In this document: one piece after another, positions 17,589 to 26,038 of the stretch | Layout of the letters: every line of letters starts with the position of its first letter | Numbering within the stretch: position 1 is the stretch's first letter | Source of the DNA: Pseudomonas viridiflava | GTDB taxonomy: Bacteria; Pseudomonadota; Gammaproteobacteria; Pseudomonadales; Pseudomonadaceae | Assembly: GCF_900602065.1 (NCBI RefSeq) | Contig: NZ_UWFN01000263.1 | Location: 99,757 to 163,756, forward strand | Length of the DNA stretch: 64,000 nt | Reading direction: 5' to 3' | The notes under the pieces: model-generated | Seen by the model: only the letters and a program-made list of their open reading frames with translations | Databases searched by the model: none | What the model was told of the DNA's origin: nothing | Program-made: the position numbers and the translations under genes

Positions 17589-18833
17589 ATGCGACTGTTC
17601 CACACCTCCGACTGGCACCTCGGCCAGAACCTTCATGGCCAGGAGCGGGACTTCGAACACGCCAGCTTTCTGACCTGGCTACTGGCGCGGCTCGCCGAGC
17701 GTCAGCCTGATGTGCTGCTGATTGCCGGTGACATCTTCGACACCGTCAACCCGCCGGTTAAATCCCAGGAGCGGCTGTACGACTTCATCGTCAGCGCCCA
17801 CGAGCAACAACCGCTGCTGACCATCGTGATGATCGCCGGCAACCACGATTCCGGCTCGCGCATCGAATTGCCCGCGCCCCTGATGCGGCGTTTGCGCACC
17901 CACGCATTGGGTCGGGTGTTATGGCTCGACGACGGCACGCTGGATGTCGAACGCCTGTTACTGCCCCTGCCGGACGCCACAGGTGAAATCGGCGCATGGT
18001 GCCTGGCGCTGCCATTCCTGCGTCCTGCTGAAGTCACCGGCGCAACTCTGGGCGACGACTACTTGCGCGGCATTGGCCGCGTGCACGAACTGCTGATCGA
18101 AGCGGCTAATCTGAAACGCCAACCGGGGCAAGCCCTGATCGCCATCAGCCACGCGCACATGGCCGGAGGTTCGGTCTCGGAAGACTCCGAGCGCAGCCTG
18201 ATCATCGGTAACGCCGAAGCGCTCCCCGCCAGCCTGTTCGGGCCGAGTATCACCTACGTTGCCCTTGGCCATTTGCACAAGCCGCAGCGAGTCAACGGCG
18301 AAGAACGCATTCGTTACTGCGGCTCGCCGATCCCGTTGTCATTTTCGGAAATCGGCTACCAGCATCAGATTCTCGAAATCGATTGCGACGGCGATCAACT
18401 GCGCAGCGTCGAAACGCTGTTGATCCCCCGCGCCGTCAACCTGCAACGGATCGGCCCGGCACCGCTGGCCGAACTGCTGTTGCAGCTCAAGGAGCTGCCG
18501 GACATCGACCTGCTGGCCGACATTGATCGCCAGCCCTGGCTGGAAGTGCGCGTGCGACTGGACGAACCCCAGCCGGACCTGCGTAACCAGATAGAAGGCG
18601 CACTGGAAGGCAAAGCCGTGCGGCTGGTGCGGATCGGCGCCGAATATGCCGGTAAAGGCAGTGGTAACGGTGATGACAACGACGAAGGCCTGATCGAGCT
18701 GGATCAGCTGAGCCCACAAGAGCTATTCAGCCGCGCATGGCTGGATAACTATGGCAGCGAGGTCGATGAACAAACCCTGAGTGACTTCGCCACGCTGTTG
18801 CAGGAAGTCCAGCTGGAGAGCGAACAACCATGA
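17589..18833 (+). CDS. sbcD: Exonuclease SbcCD, nuclease subunit D
   Basis: 414 residues. Mre11-type Mn-dependent nuclease that, with SbcC, opens hairpins and trims DNA ends or palindromes. Seen: the metallophosphoesterase motifs in order, HTSDWHLGQ (residues 5-13), LLIAGDIFD, IAGNHDSGSR, AISHAHMAGG and YVALGHLHKPQ, followed by the C-terminal capping domain. The ATG at 17589 follows AAGGTAAAAAC. The stop overlaps the sbcC start by four bases (ATGA). Confidence 0.96.
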   Translation: MRLFHTSDWHLGQNLHGQERDFEHASFLTWLLARLAERQPDVLLIAGDIFDTVNPPVKSQERLYDFIVSAHEQQPLLTIVMIAGNHDSGSRIELPAPLMRRLRTHALGRVLWLDDGTLDVERLLLPLPDATGEIGAWCLALPFLRPAEVTGATLGDDYLRGIGRVHELLIEAANLKRQPGQALIAISHAHMAGGSVSEDSERSLIIGNAEALPASLFGPSITYVALGHLHKPQRVNGEERIRYCGSPIPLSFSEIGYQHQILEIDCDGDQLRSVETLLIPRAVNLQRIGPAPLAELLLQLKELPDIDLLADIDRQPWLEVRVRLDEPQPDLRNQIEGALEGKAVRLVRIGAEYAGKGSGNGDDNDEGLIELDQLSPQELFSRAWLDNYGSEVDEQTLSDFATLLQEVQLESEQP

Positions 18834-21800
18834 AAATCCTCGCCATCCGCCTGAAAAACCTCGCCTCTCTCGCCGGGCCTTTTGAACTGGACTTCACCGC
18901 AGAACCCCTGGCCAGCGCCGGTCTGTTCGCCATCACCGGCCCCACCGGCGCAGGCAAAAGCACCCTGCTTGATGCGTTGTGCCTGGCACTGTTCGGGGCC
19001 ATACCGCGCCTGAGCAATATCGGCCAGTCGCGGGTTCCGGAAATCGACGGTGACATCAGCACCAACGACCCGCGTACGCTGCTACGCCGTGGCACCGGCA
19101 GTGGTTATGCCGAGGTGGACTTCGTCGGTATCGACAAACGTCGCTATCGCGCCCGCTGGGAAACCAACCGCGCGCGGGACAACGCCGCGAAAAAACTCCA
19201 GGCCAGCCGTCAGACCCTGACCGATCTGGACAGCGAGCAGATCCTCAGCACGCAGAACAAGTCCGAATACAAAACCATGCTCGAAGCCCGCCTGGGTCTT
19301 AACTTCGAGCAGTTCACCCGGGCGGTCATGCTGGCTCAGAGTGAGTTCAGTGCGTTCCTCAAAGCTGACGACAAAGAGCGCAGCGAACTGCTGGAAAAGC
19401 TCACCGATACGGCGATCTACAGCCAACTGGGTCGCCGTGCTTTCAGCAAGAGCAAGGAAGCAGAAAAGGTCCACGAAGACCTCAAGTTGCTGGCCACCGG
19501 CATCGCACCCATGCAGCCGGAGCAACGCGCAGCACTGGAACAACACTTCAGCGAAGCGCAGCAACAGCTCAAGACCCAGCAAGCTCAACAGCGTCAGCTG
19601 GAACTTAAACAGCAGTGGCTGACCGAACTATTGCGCTTGCGTGACGAACACCTGAGCGCCAGTGAGCAACTGGCGAGCGCCCAGCAAGACTGGGAAAGCC
19701 AGGCCAGCCAGCGTCAGTTGCTGGGACAACTGGAACGCCTCGCGCCACAACGTCACCTGTTCGCCCAGCGTAACCGGCTGGATGCCCAACTGAGCCCGCT
19801 GAGTGCGCAGATCAGCGAGCACGTCCAGCGTCAGAGTGACCTTCAAGCACGGCAAAACGGGATTGAAGAAAAACTGCTGGCTGCTACTGCCGCACTCGAA
19901 CAAGCCGAACAACAGAAAAAGACCGCCGCACCGCTCATCGGCCAGGCGTTCGAACAGCAAGGCAACCTCACCCACCTGAACAAGGAAGTGCAGGACGCCG
20001 CGCTTCATGCCGAAGCAGCAGAACGGACAAAAGCCAACAGCCAGGCCGCATTGAATCAACTGCTTGATCAACAACGCCTGCTGGACGAGCGCTTGCAATC
20101 CATCGCCGGGCAGCTGGAAAAAAGTGCCGTACTTGCACCGTTGAGCCAGGCGTGGACGGCCTACCGGCCCCGCTTGCAGGAAGCGGTCAAACTCAGCGCC
20201 CGCTTGAACAAGGGTCGTGAAGAACTGCCCGAACTGGAGAAAAACTCGACCCGCGCCGAGCAGGAATTGACCGACCGACGCAATGCCCTGCAAGCGCTGT
20301 ACAGCGAGGCTCAGGTCAAGGCTGAAGCCGTCAACGCCGAGATTCAGCGCCTCGGGCAACTGCTGCAGGACAATCGTCAGCAACACAGCGCCAGCGACTC
20401 ACTGGAGCGTATCTGGCAGCGGCATCAGGACATCGAAAAGCGCCTGCAAGATGTCGAAGTGCAACAACAGCAAGCCAATGAGCAGCGCAACAAAAGCATC
20501 GCTAACGGCCTGCAATTGAAAACCGAACACGACGCGGCCGAGCAGGCATTGAAAGTGACCGTCGAGGTGTTGCAACGCCAGCGCCTGGCCCGCAGTGCCA
20601 GTGTCGAAGAGCTGCGCGGCCAGTTGGTTGATCAACAACCCTGCCCGGTCTGCGGCAGCGAAGATCATCCTTATCACCAGTCCGATGCTCTGCTGCAAGC
20701 GTTGTCCGGCCATGATGACAGCGAAGAAAACAGTGCCCGCCTGAAGGTCAGCCAGCTAAGCGAAAAGCTCGCCGAACTGCGTGCCGAAGTCACGGAGCTC
20801 AACACTCGCCTCAAACAGGCCCGGCCACAGCTGGAACAACTCACAGAACAGTTGCAGAAACTGACCCCCGAGCTTGAGGCGCACCCGTTGTACCCGCGCC
20901 TGCTGGAGCAACCCGAGCCGCAACGCGGTGACTGGCTGAGCGAACGACTGCATGCACTGACTGAAGAAATTGCCGCCAGCGAGCAACGCCAGCGCCTGTT
21001 GCTCAAAGTGCAGCAGGACGCCGAGCAATTGCAGCAGAACGTGCAAATCGCCCGCGACGCCAGCCAGAGCGCGATGAAAATGCTGGATGACCAGCAACGC
21101 AATATTGCCCTGGACAATCAGGCCTTCGAAGCGGCGCTTCAGGAGTTTGAGCCCCTGCTGCCTGCCGAAAGCCTGCCGCGCTGGCGTGACGCAGCGACCG
21201 ACAGTTTCATGCAACTCGACAACGACATCGCGCAACGCCTGCAACAACTCGATCGCCAGCAGGAAGAACAACAGGAACACAGCGAGCGGGCACGCAAAAT
21301 CGAGCGCGAACAGGACAGTCAGCACAATCTGGAACAGGAACGCCTGAAACAACAGCAACGTCTGGCAGACCTTCAGGCTCTGCAACTGGCCAGCCAGCAA
21401 CGTCTCGCGCAAATGCTCGGCGATTACACCAGTGCCGAACAATGGCAACAGCAGCTTGAGACGCTGCTGGAACATGCTCGCCGGGCTCAAGCCAACGCCA
21501 GTGATGAGCTGCAACAGGCACGCAGCGAACTGATCAAACTGGCCACGGGGCTTGAAAGCGAACAGTCCCGCCTGAAGGATTTGCAGCAGGAGCTGGCCGA
21601 GCTGAATCAGAACATCACGCAATGGCGCAGCACCCACGCCGAGCTGGACGATGCCGCTCTGGAGGTGTTGCTCACCTACAACGATGAGGGCATCACTCAA
21701 CTGCGTCAGCAACTGCAACAAAGCGAAAAGGCTCTGGAACAGAGTCGCATTCTGCTCCAGGAACGCGACAAACAGCTGCAGCAGCATCAGGCCCACCACA

Positions 21801-22474
21801 GCGATGTGGCCGATGCCGAGCAATTGGCCGCCGCGTTGCTGGAGGCACAAAAACGCTGCGCCGATCAGGAACAGCAATGCGCTGACTTGCGCGCTCAACT
21901 CAGCGAAGACGAGCGCCGTAACAACGCAAGCCGCGACCTGCAGGAACAGATCGCCAAGGCCCACAGCGAGTACCTGCGCTGGGCTCGCCTGGCAGCGTTG
22001 ATCGGCTCGGCTGAAGGCGATCGATTCCGCAAGATCGCTCAGGCTTACAACCTCGACTTGCTGGTCCATCATGCCAACGCCCAGCTAAAACAACTGGTGC
22101 GACGTTATCGTCTCAAGCGCGGCGGCAGCATGCTCGGGTTGCTGGTGATGGACACGGAAATGGGCGACGAACTGCGCTCGGTGCATTCGCTGTCTGGCGG
22201 CGAGACCTTTCTCGTTTCGCTGGCGCTGGCCCTCGGACTGGCATCCATGGCATCAAGCACCTTGAAAATCGAATCATTGTTTATCGACGAAGGCTTCGGC
22301 AGCCTCGACCCGGAATCCCTGCAACTCGCCATGGATGCACTGGATGGTTTGCAAGCCCAGGGCCGTAAGGTCGGGGTGATCTCTCACGTACAGGAAATGC
22401 ACGAACGAATCCCGGTACAGATTCAGGTGCGGCGCCAGGGCAATGGCCTGAGTACGGTAGAGGTCAGTCCCTGA
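18830..22474 (+). CDS. sbcC: Exonuclease SbcCD, ATPase subunit C
   Basis: 1214 residues, Rad50-like SMC-family ATPase. Seen: Walker A GPTGAGKST at residues 37-45, two long Gln/Glu/Leu-rich coiled-coil arms, the zinc hook CPVC with cysteines at 605 and 608, and the C-terminal ABC signature LSGGET with Walker B LFIDEGFGSLD. The length is at the long end for the family (about 1050-1220). Coupled to sbcD by ATGA; its last base is the first base of the following GST-like gene. SbcCD attacks long palindromes, which fits with, but does not explain, the palindrome-rich character of this window. Confidence 0.96.
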   Translation: MKILAIRLKNLASLAGPFELDFTAEPLASAGLFAITGPTGAGKSTLLDALCLALFGAIPRLSNIGQSRVPEIDGDISTNDPRTLLRRGTGSGYAEVDFVGIDKRRYRARWETNRARDNAAKKLQASRQTLTDLDSEQILSTQNKSEYKTMLEARLGLNFEQFTRAVMLAQSEFSAFLKADDKERSELLEKLTDTAIYSQLGRRAFSKSKEAEKVHEDLKLLATGIAPMQPEQRAALEQHFSEAQQQLKTQQAQQRQLELKQQWLTELLRLRDEHLSASEQLASAQQDWESQASQRQLLGQLERLAPQRHLFAQRNRLDAQLSPLSAQISEHVQRQSDLQARQNGIEEKLLAATAALEQAEQQKKTAAPLIGQAFEQQGNLTHLNKEVQDAALHAEAAERTKANSQAALNQLLDQQRLLDERLQSIAGQLEKSAVLAPLSQAWTAYRPRLQEAVKLSARLNKGREELPELEKNSTRAEQELTDRRNALQALYSEAQVKAEAVNAEIQRLGQLLQDNRQQHSASDSLERIWQRHQDIEKRLQDVEVQQQQANEQRNKSIANGLQLKTEHDAAEQALKVTVEVLQRQRLARSASVEELRGQLVDQQPCPVCGSEDHPYHQSDALLQALSGHDDSEENSARLKVSQLSEKLAELRAEVTELNTRLKQARPQLEQLTEQLQKLTPELEAHPLYPRLLEQPEPQRGDWLSERLHALTEEIAASEQRQRLLLKVQQDAEQLQQNVQIARDASQSAMKMLDDQQRNIALDNQAFEAALQEFEPLLPAESLPRWRDAATDSFMQLDNDIAQRLQQLDRQQEEQQEHSERARKIEREQDSQHNLEQERLKQQQRLADLQALQLASQQRLAQMLGDYTSAEQWQQQLETLLEHARRAQANASDELQQARSELIKLATGLESEQSRLKDLQQELAELNQNITQWRSTHAELDDAALEVLLTYNDEGITQLRQQLQQSEKALEQSRILLQERDKQLQQHQAHHSDVADAEQLAAALLEAQKRCADQEQQCADLRAQLSEDERRNNASRDLQEQIAKAHSEYLRWARLAALIGSAEGDRFRKIAQAYNLDLLVHHANAQLKQLVRRYRLKRGGSMLGLLVMDTEMGDELRSVHSLSGGETFLVSLALALGLASMASSTLKIESLFIDEGFGSLDPESLQLAMDALDGLQAQGRKVGVISHVQEMHERIPVQIQVRRQGNGLSTVEVSP

Positions 22475-23073
22475 TGAGCGCAGTGCTTTACTCTTTTCGC
22501 CGCTGCCCTTACGCCATGCGCGCTCGCATGGCTTTGCGGTATGCGGGCTGCGCGGTACAAATCCACGAAGTCAGCCTCAAGGCGAAACCGCCGGAGATGC
22601 TTGAGCGCTCGCCGAAAGGCACGGTGCCGGTGCTGGTGCTGGAAGATCAGGTGCTGGAACAAAGCCTGGACATCATGCACTGGGCGTTGGCCTGCAATGA
22701 TCCGGATAACTGGCTACTGATCGACAACGGTGATGGTCGTCGGGATATTCAGGCGCTTATTGAGGAGAATGATCAGGTGTTCAAGCAGCATCTGGATCGC
22801 TACAAATACTTCGTACGCCACCCAGAGCATCCGCAAGAACATTACCGGCAACTGGGTGAGGTGTTTTTGCAGAAGCTGGAGGCTCGTTTAGAGGACCGGG
22901 ACTTTCTGGTAACGGATCAAGTGAGCCTGGCAGACATCGCGGTCGCGCCGTTCATACGGCAATTCAGCGCGGTGGATCCTGACTGGTTCGCAACGAGTCC
23001 ATATCCGCAGTTGCGTGGCTGGCTGGAACGGTTCATTCAGTCAGCATTGTTTAAAGCAGTGATGGCTAAGTGA
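22474..23073 (+). CDS. Glutathione S-transferase family protein
   Basis: 199 residues. N-terminal thioredoxin-like domain with a Grx-type CPYAMRARMAL motif (Cys at about residue 11) and the cis-Pro segment GTVPVLVLEDQVLEQSLDIM, then an all-helical C-terminal domain containing VSLADIAVAPFIRQF. Predicted cytoplasmic glutathione-dependent thiol transferase; the substrate is unknown. It begins at the last base of sbcC (TGATG), so it is probably co-transcribed and translationally coupled with sbcDC. A REP hairpin follows. Confidence 0.9.
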   Translation: MSAVLYSFRRCPYAMRARMALRYAGCAVQIHEVSLKAKPPEMLERSPKGTVPVLVLEDQVLEQSLDIMHWALACNDPDNWLLIDNGDGRRDIQALIEENDQVFKQHLDRYKYFVRHPEHPQEHYRQLGEVFLQKLEARLEDRDFLVTDQVSLADIAVAPFIRQFSAVDPDWFATSPYPQLRGWLERFIQSALFKAVMAK

Positions 23074-23101
23074 CAACAGCCTATCGGTAACCGCAATCTT
23101 T

Positions 23102-23205
23102 TGTGGGAGCGGTGCTTGGTCTGGGCGGCATTCCGACGATAAGGCTGGACGCAATGCTGGGATAGACCGAGTTGTACCTATCGCGGGCAAGCACCGCTCC
23201 CACAG
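23102..23205. repeat. REP pair with modified left arm after the GST gene
   Basis: Arms TGTGGGAGCGGTGCTT and AAGCACCGCTCCCACA. As at 3495-3597, the left arm carries the longer segment GGTCTGGGCGG/CATTCCGACGATAA (23118-23142) while the right arm keeps the ordinary TATCGCGGGC. Confidence 0.88.
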
Positions 23206-23226
23206 GAAAGCGCATCGCAAGCCGCA

Positions 23227-23430
23227 TTACACAACCACCTCAACCCTGTCCGGCCGGGTTCCTGCCTGCACTTTCTGCGCCCTTGATAGCTCAATAGCCT
23301 GAGCGATTTCATACCGGCATTCGATATTACGCGCGACACCGCCCACCGAGTTCTGGCCAATGCCCAACAATGAACTGCCGTTGATCATGACTGCCAGACC
23401 CGCCGTCACCCACATCTTGCCGCCACTCAC
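23227..23430 (-). CDS. Small protein of unknown function, second gene of a coupled pair
   Basis: 67 residues (MSGGKMWVTAGLAVMINGSS...). A moderately hydrophobic N-terminal half with many glycines, then a basic C-terminal half. The GTG at 23430 overlaps the stop of the upstream small gene as GTGA, the arrangement of a translationally coupled pair; the internal ATG at residue 6 is the alternative start. I do not recognise the family. The confidence rests on the overlap with a well-started upstream frame. Confidence 0.6.
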   Translation of the reverse strand: MSGGKMWVTAGLAVMINGSSLLGIGQNSVGGVARNIECRYEIAQAIELSRAQKVQAGTRPDRVEVVV

Positions 23431-23600
23431 GATGCACGCTCCTGAGTATTCAGCGCCGCGCGGTCAACCACGGTTTGAGTTGAGGGAGAAGTCAGTTGCG
23501 GATTCATGCTGGTAACAGTGACCACTGCAATAAAAACCACATAAAGCGAAATGGCGATGTAAGCGCCTTGTTTGATTGAATGAAGAATGGCAGTGGCCAT
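23427..23600 (-). CDS. Small single-span membrane protein, unknown function
   Basis: 57 residues, starting MATAILHSIKQGAYIAISL. A single hydrophobic helix of about 20 residues (11-30, ending VVFIAVVTVT) is followed by a polar tail. The ATG at 23600 has an excellent site, GGAG followed by an 8-base spacer. The stop overlaps the next gene (GTGA). Too short for common gene-finding thresholds. Type of small protein and function unknown. Confidence 0.65.
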   Translation of the reverse strand: MATAILHSIKQGAYIAISLYVVFIAVVTVTSMNPQLTSPSTQTVVDRAALNTQERAS

Positions 23601-23740
23601 GGGTGTAACTCCGTCAGTTGCAGTGTTGTGTTTCCTGGCCGACAGGATCGCGAAAAAACGGAGTATTGAAAAACGATGGTTAGAGATAGCGAATATCAGC
23701 TGGGTTGATTATTGAATCGGTTTATCAATTCAATAGATAA

Positions 23741-23817
23741 CCCTGTAGGAGCTGCCGAAGGCTGCGATGGCGGTGCATCAGAAATATTGCTTTCGCAGCC
23801 TTCGGCAGCTCCTACAG
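23741..23817. repeat. REP pair, CTGTAGGAGCTGCCGAAGG family
   Basis: Inverted arms CTGTAGGAGCTGCCGAAGGC and complement, about 25-base spacer. Part of the 473-base spacer 23601-24073, which otherwise holds only the hairpins listed separately. Confidence 0.9.
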
Positions 23818-23836
23818 ATTGTGGAACCCTACAGAC

Positions 23837-23869
23837 AAAAAAAGCCCGCATCCTATGAGAGACGCGGGC
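23837..23869 (-). terminator. Probable intrinsic terminator, minus strand
   Basis: Stem GCCCGC (23844-23849) with GCGGGC (23864-23869), extended by further pairs, and a run of seven A at 23837-23843 that reads as T on the minus strand. It would end transcripts coming from the small exported-protein gene at 24074-24256. Confidence 0.65.
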
Positions 23870-23883
23870 CAAGAGGGACTCAT

Positions 23884-23991
23884 CCGGCGCTTTCGCGAGC
23901 AGGCTCACTGGCAGAATTTGCATGGCTCTGATACGCGATGATCAGAAGGTCGCAAAAACCTGGGTAAGCGAACATGCTCGCGAAAGCGGCG
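23884..23991. repeat. Divergent REP-like inverted repeat
   Basis: Arms CGGCGCTTTCGCGAGCAGGCT and the near-complement AGCGAACATGCTCGCGAAAG, with a spacer of about 60 bases. This arm sequence differs from the three common REP types of the window. Confidence 0.7.
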
Positions 23992-24016
23992 TTAATCAAA
24001 CAGGGTTGTTCTTTGA

Positions 24017-24063
24017 GAATCCATTCCCGGGTATCGAACTATTCGCTAACCGGGAATGGATTC
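24017..24063. repeat. Perfect 14-bp inverted repeat
   Basis: GAATCCATTCCCGG at 24017-24030 and CCGGGAATGGATTC at 24050-24063, with a 19-base spacer. It starts 10 bases beyond the stop of the small exported-protein gene. There is no T-run on the minus strand, so it is a 3' stem-loop of unknown role rather than a textbook terminator. Confidence 0.75.
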
Positions 24064-24073
24064 AATCGCTTAT

Positions 24074-24256
24074 TCATTGTTGAGTCTTGTGATCCAGTGC
24101 TGCGTAAAAATTAGCACTTTGCTGCAAGTATTTAGGGGTGTAAGTCTGAGTGGCGTGATTCTTTTTGTCGCTGACATCAACACTGGCCTGTGCAGGCAAT
24201 GCAACAGTGGCGGAGATGGCAGACGCGGCAATGATGGAGAAGATATTGAAGTTCAT
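24074..24256 (-). CDS. Small exported protein, unknown function
   Basis: 60 residues with a clear signal peptide (MNFNIFSIIAASAISATVAL then PAQAS, cleavage after AQA around residue 23), leaving a mature polar peptide of about 37 residues containing KKNHATQTYTPKYLQQ. The start at 24256 has GAGGG with an 8-base spacer; the open frame extends further but without a signal. It is followed by a perfect inverted repeat. Divergent or isolated; no partner is evident. Family not recognised. Confidence 0.75.
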   Translation of the reverse strand: MNFNIFSIIAASAISATVALPAQASVDVSDKKNHATQTYTPKYLQQSANFYAALDHKTQQ

Positions 24257-24388
24257 GGCGTTAACCCTCGGAGTATGTTTACTGCGTTTCAAGTCTTGAC
24301 CGTCTTGGCCGTGACTCAAACTTACCCCCGAGGGCGGCTCAGCCGAAATGTTTTGTAGCACTAGCTCATATCACTTGAATTGATAGAA

Positions 24389-24419
24389 CCTCAACCCCGC
24401 GTAAATAGCGGGGTTGAGG
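24389..24419 (-). terminator. Stem-loop downstream of the lactonase gene
   Basis: Perfect 12-bp stem CCTCAACCCCGC/GCGGGGTTGAGG with a 7-base loop, 11 bases beyond the lactonase stop; only a weak T-rich tail on the minus strand. Confidence 0.7.
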
Positions 24420-24430
24420 CTCCGGGACAA

Positions 24431-25600
24431 TCACTTGCCCGTCAGGAAACGGAAATCCGACGGTGAATCAAAATCGAGTTTTTGCACCGTGTCACCGAGC
24501 AAACCGGTTTTCGGGTCGACCTTCACCGTGACAATCTGATTGCTCTTCTGGTTGGCGATCAGCATGAACTGACCGCTTGGGTCGAAGCTGAACTCACGAG
24601 GCTCCAGGCCTTCAACCGAGCGACGCTGCACTTCGCTGAGCTGCCCTTTTGCATCAATGGCAAATACCAGCAACTGGTTGGCTTCACCGCGATTGGCCAC
24701 GTAGAGGTATTTGCCGTTTGGCGAGGTGTGCAAACCACCCGCACCGACTTTCTGCTGCTGGTCTTTGTTCTTCAGATCCACCAGTTGGGTCTGCTTGAAC
24801 ACACCGTCGTGGTAATCAAACACCGCGACCTGCGCGACCATCTCAAGGGTTAACCAGGCGTGTTTGCCATCCTGACTGAACAACAGATGACGCGGGCCGC
24901 TGCCTGGCGGCAATTGCACAGTCGGCGTTTTCGCGGGTTGCAAAGGCTTGGCGCGCTTGCCGTCGTAACTGAACACCAGCATCTTGTCGGCGCCCAGATC
25001 ACTGGTCACCACGTACTTGCCGTCCGGCGTAGGGATGGCCGAATGCACATGGGAAGACGCCTGACGCTCAGGGTTGACCTTACTGGCGCCGTGATTATTG
25101 CTGACCTGAACGACGTCGGACAGCGTGCCGTCCTGGCCAACCGGAATCACCGCCAGCGCACCACCCGGATGGGGTTGCACGGCGTAGTTGGAAACGAACA
25201 GGAAACGCTGGTCCGGGCTCAGGCTCGAATGCGTCGGCTCATCACCCTGGCTCTTCACCTGATTGATCGGCGTGACCTGATGGGTCTTGGCGTCAATGGC
25301 AAAACTGCTCACTTTGCCGACCACGTCCTTGCCACCAGGGCCGTTTTCGTTGACGACGAACAGGTGGCGCTGATCTTTCGACAGCGTCAGCCAGGACGGA
25401 TTGTCAGTCTTGATCACTTGCAACGGCTTGGCATCCAGCTGGCCAGTCTGGCTGTTGAACCGGTATCGATAGATACCTTCACTGGCGGCCTGGGTATAAG
25501 AACCAATCAGTACGTCGTATTCAGTCATGCTTTGCGCCTGTATCGGGAAAGCGCTCATTGCGCCGGCCAGTGCCAGCCAAGGCAGAAATGTACGAGTCAT
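24431..25600 (-). CDS. Periplasmic lactonase, YbhE/6-phosphogluconolactonase-type beta-propeller
   Basis: 389 residues from the ATG at 25600, preceded by AAGAAGG. Signal peptide MTRTFLPWLALAGAMSAFPI with AQS cleavage site. The mature part is a seven-bladed propeller of the lactonase family: GSYTQAASEGIYRYRFNSQT, NPSWLTLSKDQRHLFVVNE, GDEPTHSSLSPDQRFLFVSN, GSGPRHLLFSQDGKHAWL, GGLHTSPNGKYLYVANRG. Because it is exported, a role on free sugar lactones in the periplasm is more likely than on cytoplasmic 6-phosphogluconolactone (inference). It lies near transporters and a dehydratase for sugar acids, which fits lactone opening before uptake. Substrate not determinable. Confidence 0.87.
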   Translation of the reverse strand: MTRTFLPWLALAGAMSAFPIQAQSMTEYDVLIGSYTQAASEGIYRYRFNSQTGQLDAKPLQVIKTDNPSWLTLSKDQRHLFVVNENGPGGKDVVGKVSSFAIDAKTHQVTPINQVKSQGDEPTHSSLSPDQRFLFVSNYAVQPHPGGALAVIPVGQDGTLSDVVQVSNNHGASKVNPERQASSHVHSAIPTPDGKYVVTSDLGADKMLVFSYDGKRAKPLQPAKTPTVQLPPGSGPRHLLFSQDGKHAWLTLEMVAQVAVFDYHDGVFKQTQLVDLKNKDQQQKVGAGGLHTSPNGKYLYVANRGEANQLLVFAIDAKGQLSEVQRRSVEGLEPREFSFDPSGQFMLIANQKSNQIVTVKVDPKTGLLGDTVQKLDFDSPSDFRFLTGK

Positions 25601-25693
25601 GGGCAGAGCCTTCTTTTTCAGGTTGTTATTGGGCGCCATCGACGCGCGAACAACTTCTGAGACACTGCTTTGCCCTGATTGGTTTTATGCGGA

Positions 25694-25984
25694 TCAATCC
25701 TCTTGCACGTCTTCATCGTCTTCTTTGGTCGGCGTGAACGCTTCGAGGCACTTCATGCGGTAATCATGAGTGCCGTCGGTAATCAGCCAGCATTGCTGAG
25801 CTTCATCGAATGTCGCGGCGTTGACCTGCTCCATGGTGAACCGCCAGGTCTTGCGCTCGCGACCGTCCATGCACTCGAGGGTGAGGAAATCGCCCAGAAA
25901 GAAATCCCAGGCGTGCAGCCCGTCAATTTCCAGCATCGTGGCGTCTTTCAGGGCTGCACTCATCGTCGTCGGGGTGGTGGTCAT
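25694..25984 (-). CDS. Small conserved-type protein (possibly DUF5629)
   Basis: 96 residues, acidic at the C-terminus (KEDDEDVQED), no signal peptide. Core: LEIDGLHAWDFFLGDFLTLE, then KTWRFTMEQVNAATFDEA and WLITDGTHDYRMKCLEAF, a compact alpha/beta pattern. It resembles Pseudomonas-restricted proteins annotated as DUF5629, from memory and with limited certainty. The ATG at 25984 is used; an internal ATG seven codons later is possible. Neighbours on both sides concern sugar-acid use, but no functional link is evident. Confidence 0.7.
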   Translation of the reverse strand: MTTTPTTMSAALKDATMLEIDGLHAWDFFLGDFLTLECMDGRERKTWRFTMEQVNAATFDEAQQCWLITDGTHDYRMKCLEAFTPTKEDDEDVQED

Positions 25985-26038
25985 GGCAGTCTTCGTCTGT
26001 GTAAAAGCGCGAATGATAGGCCAAAACCACCTGCGAGT

